Assembly: GCA_015146655.1 (NCBI GenBank)
Contig: VKHL01000014.1
Location: 1-64,000 of the forward strand
Direction: 5' to 3'
DNA: 64,000 nucleotides
Source: Ochromonas danica
Lineage: Eukaryota > Sar > Chrysophyceae > Chromulinales > Chromulinaceae
Made by a program: the position numbers and the translations under genes. Shown here piece by piece: positions 8,034-17,259 of the stretch. Position 1 is the stretch's first letter. Every line of letters starts with the position of its first letter. A model generated the notes under the pieces. It searched no databases. It was not told where the DNA came from and saw only the letters and a program-made list of their open reading frames with translations.

Positions 8034-9608
8034 TTAACATTGATCTACAACTTGTGTTGATGAAGGACTCGTCCTTGTGTGATAACTATTATTACCACTA
8101 GTAACATCTTCAATCTGGGAAAAGCTGGCATTCTTACGGAACCACCATCGATTAGTATCGTCGCTGTTTTGAACTGAGTGATGATCATCTCTCAATATTC
8201 TCACATTGGGTCTATTGAAGGCGAGTCTCACTGGGACTTTGGTAACTGTGAGACAATGCATTGCCTCCTGATAAGATCCTGCCTTGTCTCCATTGACTGC
8301 TATTAAAATATCCTTGACATTCACTCCCAATTGCATGGCTCGACCACCTTCACGCAAACGAACCACTTCGGGTCTGCCTTCACTATCCGCTCCCAAGGTA
8401 AATCCCATGGGTTGCACATCAAACATAACAGTTAACGTCAAACCAACTCGTGGTGTGCGGGTCAATTTAAACGGGCTGATCTGTCTGCAGTCGTCGAGAA
8501 TGAGCGACTCCACTGGTCCTCCATTCACTCCACGACCAAAAGTCCTTCCTGAGTCTTCTTCCACCCAATCTTCTACTCCATGCTGCTTACCATTACTTTC
8601 ATCACTATTTCTATTACTAATACCACGATCTTCGCGATTATCAACGTCGCTCTCACTGCTACTCAACTCTAGAGAATCCACACGCTCACATAAACCGCCA
8701 ATACTACCCTCCAGACTGTTTAACCCATCCTCACCAGAGCTGATTACCTTTAATTTCATTTCGGGAGAAGATTTAATTGATCTATAACCATCTGAATCGT
8801 GACTGGAGCAACGCAGAAGCATGATGGTAAAAGGTCGAGATGATCGAGCAATCATCGCCATGATTTCATCATACTTATCCGAAAATATTCCAGCAATACC
8901 TTTAACATAGTCCCCAACAACCACTCCTGCTTTCTCTGCAGCACTACCAGAAGCAACTTTGGAGACTACAGCTTCGTTGTTAAAGTCCTTTGTCAATGTC
9001 ATTCCCAGAGGCCCCAAGCCAAAGCTCACAGAATAAATGCTACTACTCGTTATACGTGATAACTCTTCAATGGATTTAGCCGAATCAGTTGAGGATGACC
9101 GTATTCTTCTAAAGATACGCACATGGGATCGAACCTCTCCCGTGAGGATTTTGTCCACACGTTCCTCTAGTTTCTTCCGATAATGAGCGGCAGCAGGGGA
9201 ATTGTACAACAGGTGGGTGGCAGAACAAACAACTTCTGCTCGACGAAAGAAAGTCTTGATTTGACCATTTCCACCTTGTCTCATCATCTCCAACTAGTGA
9301 CATGTCATAGAGAAGAGCGAGTGAGGGAGAGAGTCACACACAGCAGATGGTGGGAAAGAACTCTGTTGAACCCTTACCTGACGACGAGACCATGTATCCA
9401 TAGACAATGACCGCACAAAGCTCACATTGACTCCCAGACTACGATGTTTACCAGCACATTCCAGACAGAGCAGAATGCCGTGACTCACACTTGCCCAGCC
9501 GTTGTCCAAGGAAGAGCAGTCACAACATCGGTCATTACCAGGATATTGATGAATTTCATTCAATAAATATGATGGGAATGAATGAGATGTGAATATTGCA
9601 TTGGCCAT
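8034..9608 (-). CDS. ArfGAP protein with two PDZ domains
   Basis: Two exons are seen: 9,378-9,608 and 8,034-9,293, with an 84-bp intron (GTAAGG to TAG). The N-terminus is an ArfGAP domain: CysXXCys at residues 28-31, CysXXCys at 48-51, the catalytic Arg in KHRSLG, and SFVRSLSMDTWS continuing into LEMMRQGGN across the splice. Such domains trigger GTP hydrolysis on Arf GTPases in vesicle budding. Two PDZ-like domains follow, one near residues 170-245 (GLGPLGMTL) and one near 355-435 (FDVQPMGFTLG, then REGGRAMQLGV), with an acidic Ser-rich linker between. The last exon ends with a low-complexity tail. The product is about 496 residues. ArfGAP plus two PDZ domains is an arrangement I do not know from animals or yeast. 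Confidence 0.85.
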
Positions 9609-9876
9609 ATGTCTATCTGATTTTTGTTCTTATTTATATAGTCTGTACAGTATATAATAATTATTGTTGTTGTTGTTGATGATGTCCAACAAGAAGAGCG
9701 AGGAGACAGACAGTTCCAGTTCGTGGATTGTCTTCTTAAGTTAACACCTAGAGAGAGATTAACTTAAAAGGGGAGCGGAAAACGTTTCTTGTCGTTGTGG
9801 TCTCTCGCCGTTGCATGGTTGAGTTCTGCTGGAGTTACTTTGTGGTTATTGTTGACAACAGTGTTAATAAAAGGCA
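9609..9876. promoter_or_regulatory. Divergent promoter region with TTAACTTAA-type motifs
   Basis: This 268-bp gap separates the starts of the ArfGAP and PG-rich genes, which point away from each other. It holds CTTAAGTTAAC at 9,735-9,745 and TTAACTTAA at 9,759-9,767. The same core appears in two other divergent gaps of this window (near 26,046 and 51,190), which suggests a shared promoter element. The evidence is recurrence and position only. Confidence 0.4.
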
Positions 9877-10854
9877 ATGGATTTCCCTGATAATAGTTCC
9901 CGTAGAGCATTTCCTCTTGATTCTCGTGCTGTTTGGGTTGAGCAACAATTAGTTCATCAACTGCTCTTACCAAGAGATAATTTATCTTTAGGACCTGGTG
10001 AATATTCTCCTGCTATCCCTTCTAGACACATTACCACACCCGTTCTTGGCAAACTTAGAGAGCCTGTTGATTACATTAGAGCAGCTTCAGCTAATAGCAG
10101 AAGTCCAAACAGAAGATCTCTCTCTCCACCCTCCTCGGCACGACAGAAATCTCTTTTAGGGAAATCGGATGCAGAATTTAAGACAATTTATCACAATAAC
10201 GAAGAACGACAAGGCTTGGATCCAAAGTTAAGATTTTGTGAGACATCTGGACCAAGCCTTCCACACGATGAAGTTCTTCGTTCTGTGTCAGTGCTGGGAG
10301 TGAGTGAAGTGCATAAGACGGTCCAGATGCAAGACTCTTCCGCAGCTGATCGTTTCCCCGTCAAGCAAGCATTACCAGTCTATGATATTAAATATGACAG
10401 TAATCATGTTCGATCACGAATCCAAAATGGCGGTTTTGGAAAAGATAAGCGCATCTACATTCCATTCAAAGACGATCCCATTCAGCAGCAGGTACAACAA
10501 GAACGTCAGCAGTATCTTCAGGAGCAACAGCAGCAACCACCAAGCAGTGCGAATAGTGGACAAAGGTCGATGATCGATTCCCCTGGAAGAAGTTCTATGT
10601 CACCAGATTCGAAGAAGATGTTTCGCAGCATCACTGAGGCTCGTTGTTCTTTGGTGCGATTACCGAAAGTCAAAACCAATCCAAAACCCAAGTTTATTTT
10701 TGATGACTCTTCTTATCACAGTCGCAAGTTAGCAAAGCCTCTAGACCTCAATCCAGCTTTGGTTAACAAAAAGGCATATGTTCATCTTTTTGACAAATAC
10801 ATGATCATTCCCCACAAACACAAATCACCCGATTTCCGCTCGCCTTCACCTTAG
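9877..10854 (+). CDS. PG-rich (STPGR/SHIPPO-like) protein, possible flagellar protein
   Basis: This is a single-exon, 325-residue protein. Near residues 38-46 it has SLGPGEYSP, the core of the sperm-tail PG-rich repeat found in axonemal and microtubule-associated proteins. A second region, PKPKFIFDDSSYHSRKL, is conserved in style with Pro-rich linkers. The middle is Gln-rich (residues about 205-225) and Ser/Pro-rich. The association with flagella is inferred from one repeat only. The gene faces the kinase gene tail to tail, and its last 164 codons or so occur again at 15,061-15,554 as part of a segmental duplication. This copy is the complete one. Confidence 0.7.
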   Translation: MDFPDNSSRRAFPLDSRAVWVEQQLVHQLLLPRDNLSLGPGEYSPAIPSRHITTPVLGKLREPVDYIRAASANSRSPNRRSLSPPSSARQKSLLGKSDAEFKTIYHNNEERQGLDPKLRFCETSGPSLPHDEVLRSVSVLGVSEVHKTVQMQDSSAADRFPVKQALPVYDIKYDSNHVRSRIQNGGFGKDKRIYIPFKDDPIQQQVQQERQQYLQEQQQQPPSSANSGQRSMIDSPGRSSMSPDSKKMFRSITEARCSLVRLPKVKTNPKPKFIFDDSSYHSRKLAKPLDLNPALVNKKAYVHLFDKYMIIPHKHKSPDFRSPSP

Positions 10855-11598
10855 TTGCAACCAAGGAGTAAGATCTTCATTATTAACAAAGCATTTATCT
10901 TCGAACTTTTACATTGCTGAGCAAACGTGAGAAATCTGGAGCAGGACCACGGCTGCGCAAAGGATATTCATGTCGGGAGGAACTGCGCTCAGAAATGCTG
11001 GGTCCGCTGGAAGGGTTAGGGTTATGATCCTCTTTGCTCTGTTCTTCTTCTAATTTTACCATCTCTCCACGTCCTTTCTTTTTCAATGAAAGCTGCTTGC
11101 AAGTGCCATGATGTCGGTTTCTGCCTTGATTTCTCTTGTTGCTTCAAATGATGAGGCATTTTCCCACGGAAGATTACCTTGACATAAGAGCCCCAACAAT
11201 ACATAGCCCTGAGAGTAGCAGGTGTTCGTGGGTGCTCTTTTCTGTAAGATAGAAGAGGAGATACATTGAAATACTTACCACTGACTCTATTTCGTCCTTC
11301 GGTGTCGCAGCAGCACCGCCATGGACAGCAAGACTGCAATAGCTGGGCGTCCCTGCAAAGCTCCCGCCATCAGCCGCCAGGCCAATTCGCTGAACGAGTC
11401 CAACTGCACAGGTCATCCATATTAACAAGGAATAAGAACCTCTCCAAGTTCAAGCAACGAGGAGTTAACGAGGTACTTACAATCCACCACATACACTGTT
11501 TGTCCCTTGAGCATGAAGTTTTCAGGCTTGACATCGACGAAGAGGAAACCTCGGCTATGAATCCACCGCAACCCATCCACCATCAATATCTCCCAGGT
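10359..11598. repeat. Segmental duplication, copy 1
   Basis: This stretch matches 15,059-16,545. It spans the 3' half of the PG-rich gene, the junction, and part of the kinase gene. I see two differences in the first 80 bases and then long identical runs, so the duplication is recent. Relative to copy 2 it lacks 247 bp; the gap is flanked by the short repeat CAATG (11,084 here; 15,784 and 16,031 in copy 2), which suggests a slippage-type deletion. A second small gap lies near 11,582. Confidence 0.95.
10895..11598 (-). pseudogene. Truncated copy of the VRK/CK1-like kinase gene
   Basis: This is the copy-1 version of the kinase gene at 15,595-16,941. It keeps most of the last exon, the DFG/activation-segment exon and only the 3' end of the first exon, so the N-lobe with the ATP-binding loop and the catalytic loop upstream are missing. 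It also carries the internal 247-bp deletion in the last exon. It cannot make an active kinase. It is host-derived and results from the duplication that brackets the helicase gene. Confidence 0.85.
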
Positions 11599-12442
11599 TT
11601 GCTACCATCAAGCTCTAAACTTGAAGGCTCTGATGACGAGTATGACTCAGATAACCACAAAGACGAAGAGGATGAAGATTGACAGCGCCGATACTATAGA
11701 TAAAGCAATTATGAGCCACTCAGAGATGCCTTGTTGTGGTAAGCTACCATTAACAATGACCGTGCAGAGACCTGTGAACATCACAAACGATGCGAGGATC
11801 TTCGTCTGGAAATAGATTGGTCGACAAAACGCTCGTCTACGTTGGTCGAACATGCCCCCTTAGACTCGTTGCCACCCCTTAGAGGTCATAGAGGAGTAGT
11901 TCGAGCAGGTAATAACGCTTCGCCTCTGCAAGGGATTTCATGTGCTGCTCCTTGGCCAGAGCAATTTCTTGGTAATATTGTTCCCTCGCTTTCTGAAAAC
12001 CTATTTTATGGTATTTATGTGACTGACAGAGGGAACATGTTGGTGCTGATAAACCACTCGCTTCCAAAAGAGATGGTCCCTTGGATGTGAGGGTTCCCCC
12101 AGAGACAGTTTTTCTTTGAAATCGCGTTTCTTCCAGTTCTTCCCCCAAAAAGGTCAAACAAGCAAAGACAACCCCCAGAATGGTTAATTTAATTTAATTT
12201 CAGGCAGACCCACAAAGAGACCCGGAGACCGTCAAAAACAATTTTAAAGACAACATTTTAATGTCGTAAATGTCTCTATGGCCCTTGGGTCTATAAGGGC
12301 TTACGTGGCCTGAAACATTTTGGCGCATAAGGGCCGATGCGGGCCCCGGCCCCCCTCTCTCTGGAGCGCCCGTGCCTTGGGCCACCGTTGCCCGGATAAG
12401 CCTGTAGAGAAGACATAATCAAACACAAAATTTAACAACAGG
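11599..12442. other. Left flank of the inserted block, with gene-remnant-like frames
   Basis: Sequence between copy 1 and the helicase gene has no match elsewhere in the window. On the plus strand the first 85 bases read as an acidic tail (GSDDEYDSDNHKDEEDED then stop), possibly the 3' end of another gene. On the minus strand, 11,879-12,157 encodes a frame with CSLCQSHKYHK and a helical Ala/Glu/Lys segment, and 11,647-11,853 encodes two hydrophobic helices. These could be exons of a small membrane protein, but I could not fit splice sites, so I call them remnants. The last 150 bases before the helicase are very GC-rich. Confidence 0.35.
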
Positions 12443-14690
12443 ATGGACGACGACGACTTTTTTGAGGGGTATGAAGAAGAGTTCTTTGATGGGCTAGAAC
12501 AGGACAAGGAGAAGGTACTGAGTGAGGACCTTTATGCATCTGATGGCGCGGTGCAAATCGAAAAAGAAAAGAAATCTGAAAAGGACGAGGAAGAGGAGAC
12601 GGTCGCCTTACCCGTCCTAACCATGAACGAAGATGAAATCGACCTCCACCAGGTAGAGATGTCAGACAAGGCTCTGAAGCGATTCAAGATTAACAAGGGT
12701 ACGCTCATTTGCCCCCCAGTTGGATCTGGTAAGCCCCTTTCATTGCTATTACCTTTCCCTCGCTGTATTCTTATTTTGTGTCGCAACCGCAGGGAAGACA
12801 CGCATGGCCATCCGCTTTGCCGTTCTGGCAGAGGACAGGGAGTATTATGGGTCTCTCACGCTGGTGGCCTGCCCTCTTACCATCATCCCGCAGTGGGTGG
12901 AGGAGATTGGTATACTTGTGTCGGAGGGCGTTGCCTATGCCATCTATCAAGGAAATGGAAGACGCCATCGTCTCGACCAGATCCTACAGTCGGATGTGCC
13001 AGCTCGCATCGTCATTACCACTCCAGAGACGTTGAGGAACGACGTAGAACACCTTCTCAAGGTGAAGTGGACCACGCTGGTCATTGATGAGATTCACAGG
13101 GCCAAGAACCCAGACACCAAGCTCCACGCGGCACTCAGGCGCTTCCCTCAGGCCAAGATAGGTCTCACTGCTACCCCGTGTGCCGGAGGCCGAGCCGAGA
13201 AGGAGCTGGCGGCACTTATTGACATTGTCCATCCGAGATCCACTGTTTTCTCGCGTGGTGTGGAGGCCATGGCAAAGGAGTATGTCATCACCAAGACAAA
13301 GGAAGAGATGGGCATTCGTGAGATCCCCGTCAAAATCAACGATGTCTACGTATCCTTCAAGGACTTTGAGAAGGCGGCCTATATTGCGGCAAAGGATGAG
13401 GTGGATAAGGCATACGAGGAGTATCGGAAGCATCTGGATAGGGCCGCCAACGACTACACCTATCGATTCCGCCAAGCCTTCAAACAAGCCAAGCGCCGTT
13501 ACGTCATGAGTCTCCAGAAGCTTCGCATAGCTTGTTCCTACTGCGAGATGGATGCGGTAATGGCCAAGATCAAGGCCGTGTCGGAAAATTACTCTCCTAT
13601 CATCTATGAGGCGAAGCGAAGCGGGGATCCAAATGTCTACAAGCGGATTGTGGCGGATCGCGAAGAGGCCTTTAATGAGGTTTACCGCGAAGCACCCATC
13701 ACCTCCAAGGTACAAGCCGTCATTGACAAGGCCGAGGAGCTCCACACAAAGTTTTGCCAGAAGGTCATTGTGTTCTGCGAGTTCTTGATCCCGCTGCACG
13801 TCATTGCTCAGCAACTGAAGGTACCTTTCTCCATCATCACAGGGTCTATGTCCTCCAAGGCCCGCATGGATTCTCTTCGAGCATGGAAGTTGGGAGAAAC
13901 CGCCATCCTCCTTGCTTCCAAGATGGCATCCGGGGTTGGATTGAACCTTGCTGAGGCGAGTCATGCCATCTTGCTGGACACCCCATGGAACCCACAGGTC
14001 GACGAGCAGGCGATTGGTCGCATGAATCGACGGACGCAGACGGCCGAAAAGCTGCATATTGCGAGGATTGTTGTGGCGGGGACCTTTGATTGCATCCGAT
14101 ACTCGGTGCATACCACAAAGGAGGAACAGCTTCGTGCGGCACTCGGAAAACGCCAGAACGAAGAGGACTTTATCTCTCCCATCTACGCCACTGTGAAGCA
14201 GTTCAGTGATGTTTACACCAAATGGGAGGAGATTGCCTCTACCTATGCCGAAGAGAAGGAGAAGCGTTTCCATATACGAAACTATGAGGAAAAGCTCTTT
14301 GGAGATGAACTGACCAAAGAAAGGGCAGTGCAACGAGAGGCAAGGGCGGCCTATCTAAAGGAAGAGAAGAGGGAAGCCGAGGAGAAGGGAATGACTGTGG
14401 AGGAGTACCGAATTTTCAGGTCGAAGGACGAAGAAAAGACTCGTGCATCGGTAGCCGCAGAGGAGTTGGAGAAGGACGAGAAAGAGGCTGCGCGCTTTAA
14501 CATGAGTGTCAGAGAGTATAGAAAGCAGCGTATGCGGTTGCTCTCAGAGGAGGCGGCCGAAAAGAATATGACCATCCGGAATCTTGTGCGACAGAAGAAT
14601 GAGGAGTTCAGAGCCTCCAAGGGAAAGAGGTCTCGAGAGGAAAAGGGGGGTGATGATGATGAGGGTCCGCAGAAGAAGCCAAGAGTGTAG
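12443..14690 (+). CDS. SNF2-type superfamily 2 helicase
   Basis: Two exons are seen: 12,443-12,728 and 12,793-14,690. The 64-bp intron (GTAAGC to CAG) lies inside the Walker A motif, which reads PVGSGKTRMA across the splice. Other SF2 motifs are clear: DEIHRAK (motif II), GLTATPCAGG (III), GSMSSKARMD and ASGVGLNLAEA (V), and QAIGRMNRRTQ (VI). The product is about 727 residues with a very acidic N-terminus (MDDDDFFEGYEEEF) and a charged helical C-terminus holding three related segments (GMTVEEYR, NMSVREYR, NMTIRNLV). The gene is GC-richer than its neighbours and sits between duplicated segments, so it was probably inserted as part of a block. SNF2 enzymes remodel chromatin or act in DNA repair; its exact role is unknown. 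Confidence 0.85.
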
Positions 14691-15058
14691 GTTAACACCT
14701 TTCTAGTGTAGGTAAACAAGAAACACCGCCTCGCATGTTTCGTTACACCTTTTCTTCCATAATTCTTTCATTCGCTCCTTCCTGTTTACTCATGGGCTCG
14801 CTGTAGGCTATTCGGTGAAGCTCTCAAATAGCGATTCGGAGAAAACTCGCCAACAGTGACTTTCATTCGTAAGTGACGACAGACCTGGCATCATTTCAAT
14901 TGAAGGCCCGGTGAAAATGCATACTCTCGAAGAGCAATCACAGTCCAAACAAAACATCAGCACCTCCAAGTGAGTAGCGAATAATCCATCTTACATTTAC
15001 TACTTACCCTCTTGCTCCATTCGCGGTAACCCTTCATACCCTCCCTCAAGACAAAGGT
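14691..15058. other. Right flank of the inserted block
   Basis: No complete gene is seen. A short frame at 14,917-14,969 starts with ATG, encodes MHTLEEQSQSKQNISTS and runs into a good splice donor (GTGAGT), so it may be the first exon of a gene cut off by the junction at about 15,059. Joining it to a nearby acceptor does not give the frame of the PG-rich gene that follows. The block therefore looks like a random genomic piece with its own partial gene end. Confidence 0.35.
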
Positions 15059-16545
15059 CGTCAAGCAAGCATTACCAGTCTATGATATTAAATATGATAG
15101 TAATCATGTTCGATCACGAATCCAAAATGGTGGTTTTGGAAAAGATAAGCGCATCTACATTCCATTCAAAGACGATCCCATTCAGCAGCAGGTACAACAA
15201 GAACGTCAGCAGTATCTTCAGGAGCAACAGCAGCAACCACCAAGCAGTGCGAATAGTGGACAAAGGTCGATGATCGATTCCCCTGGAAGAAGTTCTATGT
15301 CACCAGATTCGAAGAAGATGTTTCGCAGCATCACTGAGGCTCGTTGTTCTTTGGTGCGATTACCGAAAGTCAAAACCAATCCAAAACCCAAGTTTATTTT
15401 TGATGACTCTTCTTATCACAGTCGCAAGTTAGCAAAGCCTCTAGACCTCAATCCAGCTTTGGTTAACAAAAAGGCATATGTTCATCTTTTTGACAAATAC
15501 ATGATCATTCCCCACAAACACAAATCACCCGATTTCCGCTCGCCTTCACCTTAGTTGCAACCAAGGAGTAAGATCTTCATTATTAACAAAGCATTTATCT
15601 TCGAACTTTTACATTGCTGAGCAAACGTGAGAAATCTGGAGCAGGACCACGGCTGCGCAAAGGATATTCATGTCGGGAGGAACTGCGCTCAGAAATGCTG
15701 GGTCCGCTGGAAGGGTTAGGGTTATGATCCTCTTTGCTCTGTTCTTCTTCTAATTTTACCATCTCTCCACGCCCTTTCTTCTTCAATGGTGATAGTTGTT
15801 CAGTAACCTGACTATCTGATTCTTCGCGAGGTGCAGCGTGGGGTTTGGCGCTCCTTTTAGGAGAAATCGCTCTGCGGGAGACATTTCTTTTGCTTTCCAC
15901 TGCCTTCGCGAGAGGCTTGCTGTCTGTTCTGCTTGCCATGCGCCTCAGCAATGAGTTCACTTTGTCATAATCTGGGCGTTGGGAAGAGGTAGTATTTCTG
16001 CAGTCAAGAATGATCTCAGCGATTTCTGGACAATGAAAGCTGCTTGCAAGTGCCATGATGTCGGTGCCTGCCTTGATTTCTCTTGTTGCTTCAAATGATG
16101 AGGCATTTTCCCACGGAAGATTGCCTTGACATAAGAGCCCCAACAATACATAGCCCTGAGAGTAGCAGGTGTTCATGGGTGCTCTTTTCTGTAAGATAGA
16201 AGAGGAGATACATTGAAATACTTACCACTGACTCTATTTCGTCCTTCGGTGTCGCAGCAGCACCGCCATGGACAGCAAGACTGCAATAGCTGGGCGTCCC
16301 TGCAAAGCTCCCGCCATCAGCCGCCAGGCCAATTCGCTGAACGAGTCCAACTGCACAGGTCATCCATATTAACAAGGAATAAGAACCTCTCCAAGTTCAA
16401 GCAACGAGGAGTTAACGAGGTACTTACAATCCACCACATACACTGTTTGTCCCTTGAGCATGAAGTTTTCAGGCTTGACATCGACGAAGAGGAAACCTCG
16501 GCTATGAATCCACCGCAACCCATCCACCATCTGAACTCCAATATC
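15059..16545. repeat. Segmental duplication, copy 2
   Basis: This copy matches 10,359-11,598 and is longer by the 247 bp missing there. Its left end cuts into the PG-rich gene at a shared CGTCAAGC string, while its right end runs into the complete kinase gene. The two copies are direct repeats around about 3.46 kb of unrelated DNA (11,599-15,058). Confidence 0.95.
15061..15554 (+). pseudogene. Truncated 3' copy of the PG-rich protein gene
   Basis: This frame carries the last 164 codons or so of the PG-rich protein, identical or nearly identical to 10,361-10,854, but the PG-rich repeat and N-terminal half are absent because the duplication starts inside the gene. An internal Met could start a 94-residue peptide, but nothing suggests that it is a functional gene. 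Confidence 0.85.
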
Positions 16546-16941
16546 TCCCAGTTTAGCAATAGAGATGGGTTCCGTTTTGGCCCAATCCATTAGATCTTTA
16601 TCCATTCTCTCGATGATGAGGTAGCGGACATTGTGAGTGAGGTCATCCCCATAGAACTTAGCAGGCCTTCGGGGACTGATCGTGGAGGACAATAACAGGC
16701 CGGTATAGATAGAGTACTCAAAGTGAAGAGTATTGCAGATGCGCTCTTGTTCTTTGTAGCCTTTACTGCCTTTCTTGCCTGTGGGGAGAGGAATGACTTT
16801 GGCGACAACCTCATACCCAGCTGAGCTTCCATTCACAGCACTTACTGAGTACACTTTAGCACAAGCTCCTTCACCAAGAAATTTCTCAATTCTCCATGAG
16901 TCACCCAGTATAGTTCCTTGGGTCAAAGTCATGGTCAACAA
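15595..16941 (-). CDS. VRK/CK1-like protein kinase
   Basis: Three exons are seen: 16,428-16,941, 16,226-16,350 and 15,595-16,155, with introns of 77 and 70 bp (GTAAGT donors). The product is about 399 residues. The N-lobe has LGEGACAKVYSV (Gly loop) and YEVVAKVIPL (ATP-binding Lys). The catalytic loop is HSRGFLFVDVKPENFML, with Val-Asp in place of the usual Arg-Asp, as in VRK-type kinases. The metal-binding motif is VVDFGL, formed across intron 1, and is followed by GTPSYCSLAVHGG (activation segment) and GYVLLGLLCQGNLPW. The tail after residue 300 is basic and Ser-rich. VRK kinases act on chromatin and nuclear-envelope proteins; that role is inferred. A broken copy lies at 10,895-11,598. Confidence 0.85.
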
Positions 16942-17030
16942 TCAGCTAATCTCTTGTCAAAGCTGTTGTGTTGTGTTGTTGTTTTGGTTTTCAACGACTT
17001 TCCCCCCTCCCACAAGTTTAGGAGAATCGG

Positions 17031-17081
17031 ATATCCGAATAATCGAATAATCAGATATTCGAAAGTTCGGATATCCGAAAA
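17031..17081. promoter_or_regulatory. Cluster of GGATATCC palindromes upstream of divergent genes
   Basis: Between the kinase and transketolase starts lie two perfect palindromes TCGGATATCCGA, separated by related half-sites (ATCGAATAATC, AGATATTCGAAAG). Together they form an imperfect larger palindrome of about 50 bp. A transcription-factor binding cluster or a small repeat relic are both possible; I know of no matching element. Confidence 0.3.
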
Positions 17082-17259
17082 GGGAAGGAAGTTCTTGCAT
17101 GCGCCGAGGCAGGAAGGCCAAGGGCTGCAACGTCAGGCATGATCAAAAGTCAAGGATCAACTGCAAAGATCGTCATCAGGTCGAGTAAGAGAAAGGATTG
17201 AATTGACTATTTTCATTGACTTGCTTTTTTTCTCAGTTGAAAGCTAATTTAAATAAGTC

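Noticed and set aside
11266-11682. 138-codon plus-strand frame across the end of copy 1
   Set aside because: Most of it is antisense to kinase exons; only its last acid-rich part lies outside, and may be a gene remnant.
12984-14333. 449-codon open frame antisense to the helicase
   Set aside because: It mirrors the helicase exon, whose GC-rich codons leave few antisense stops; no family motif is seen.
15082-15273. Plus-strand frame inside duplication copy 2
   Set aside because: It is an out-of-frame shadow of the PG-rich gene tail and also exists, shifted, in copy 1.
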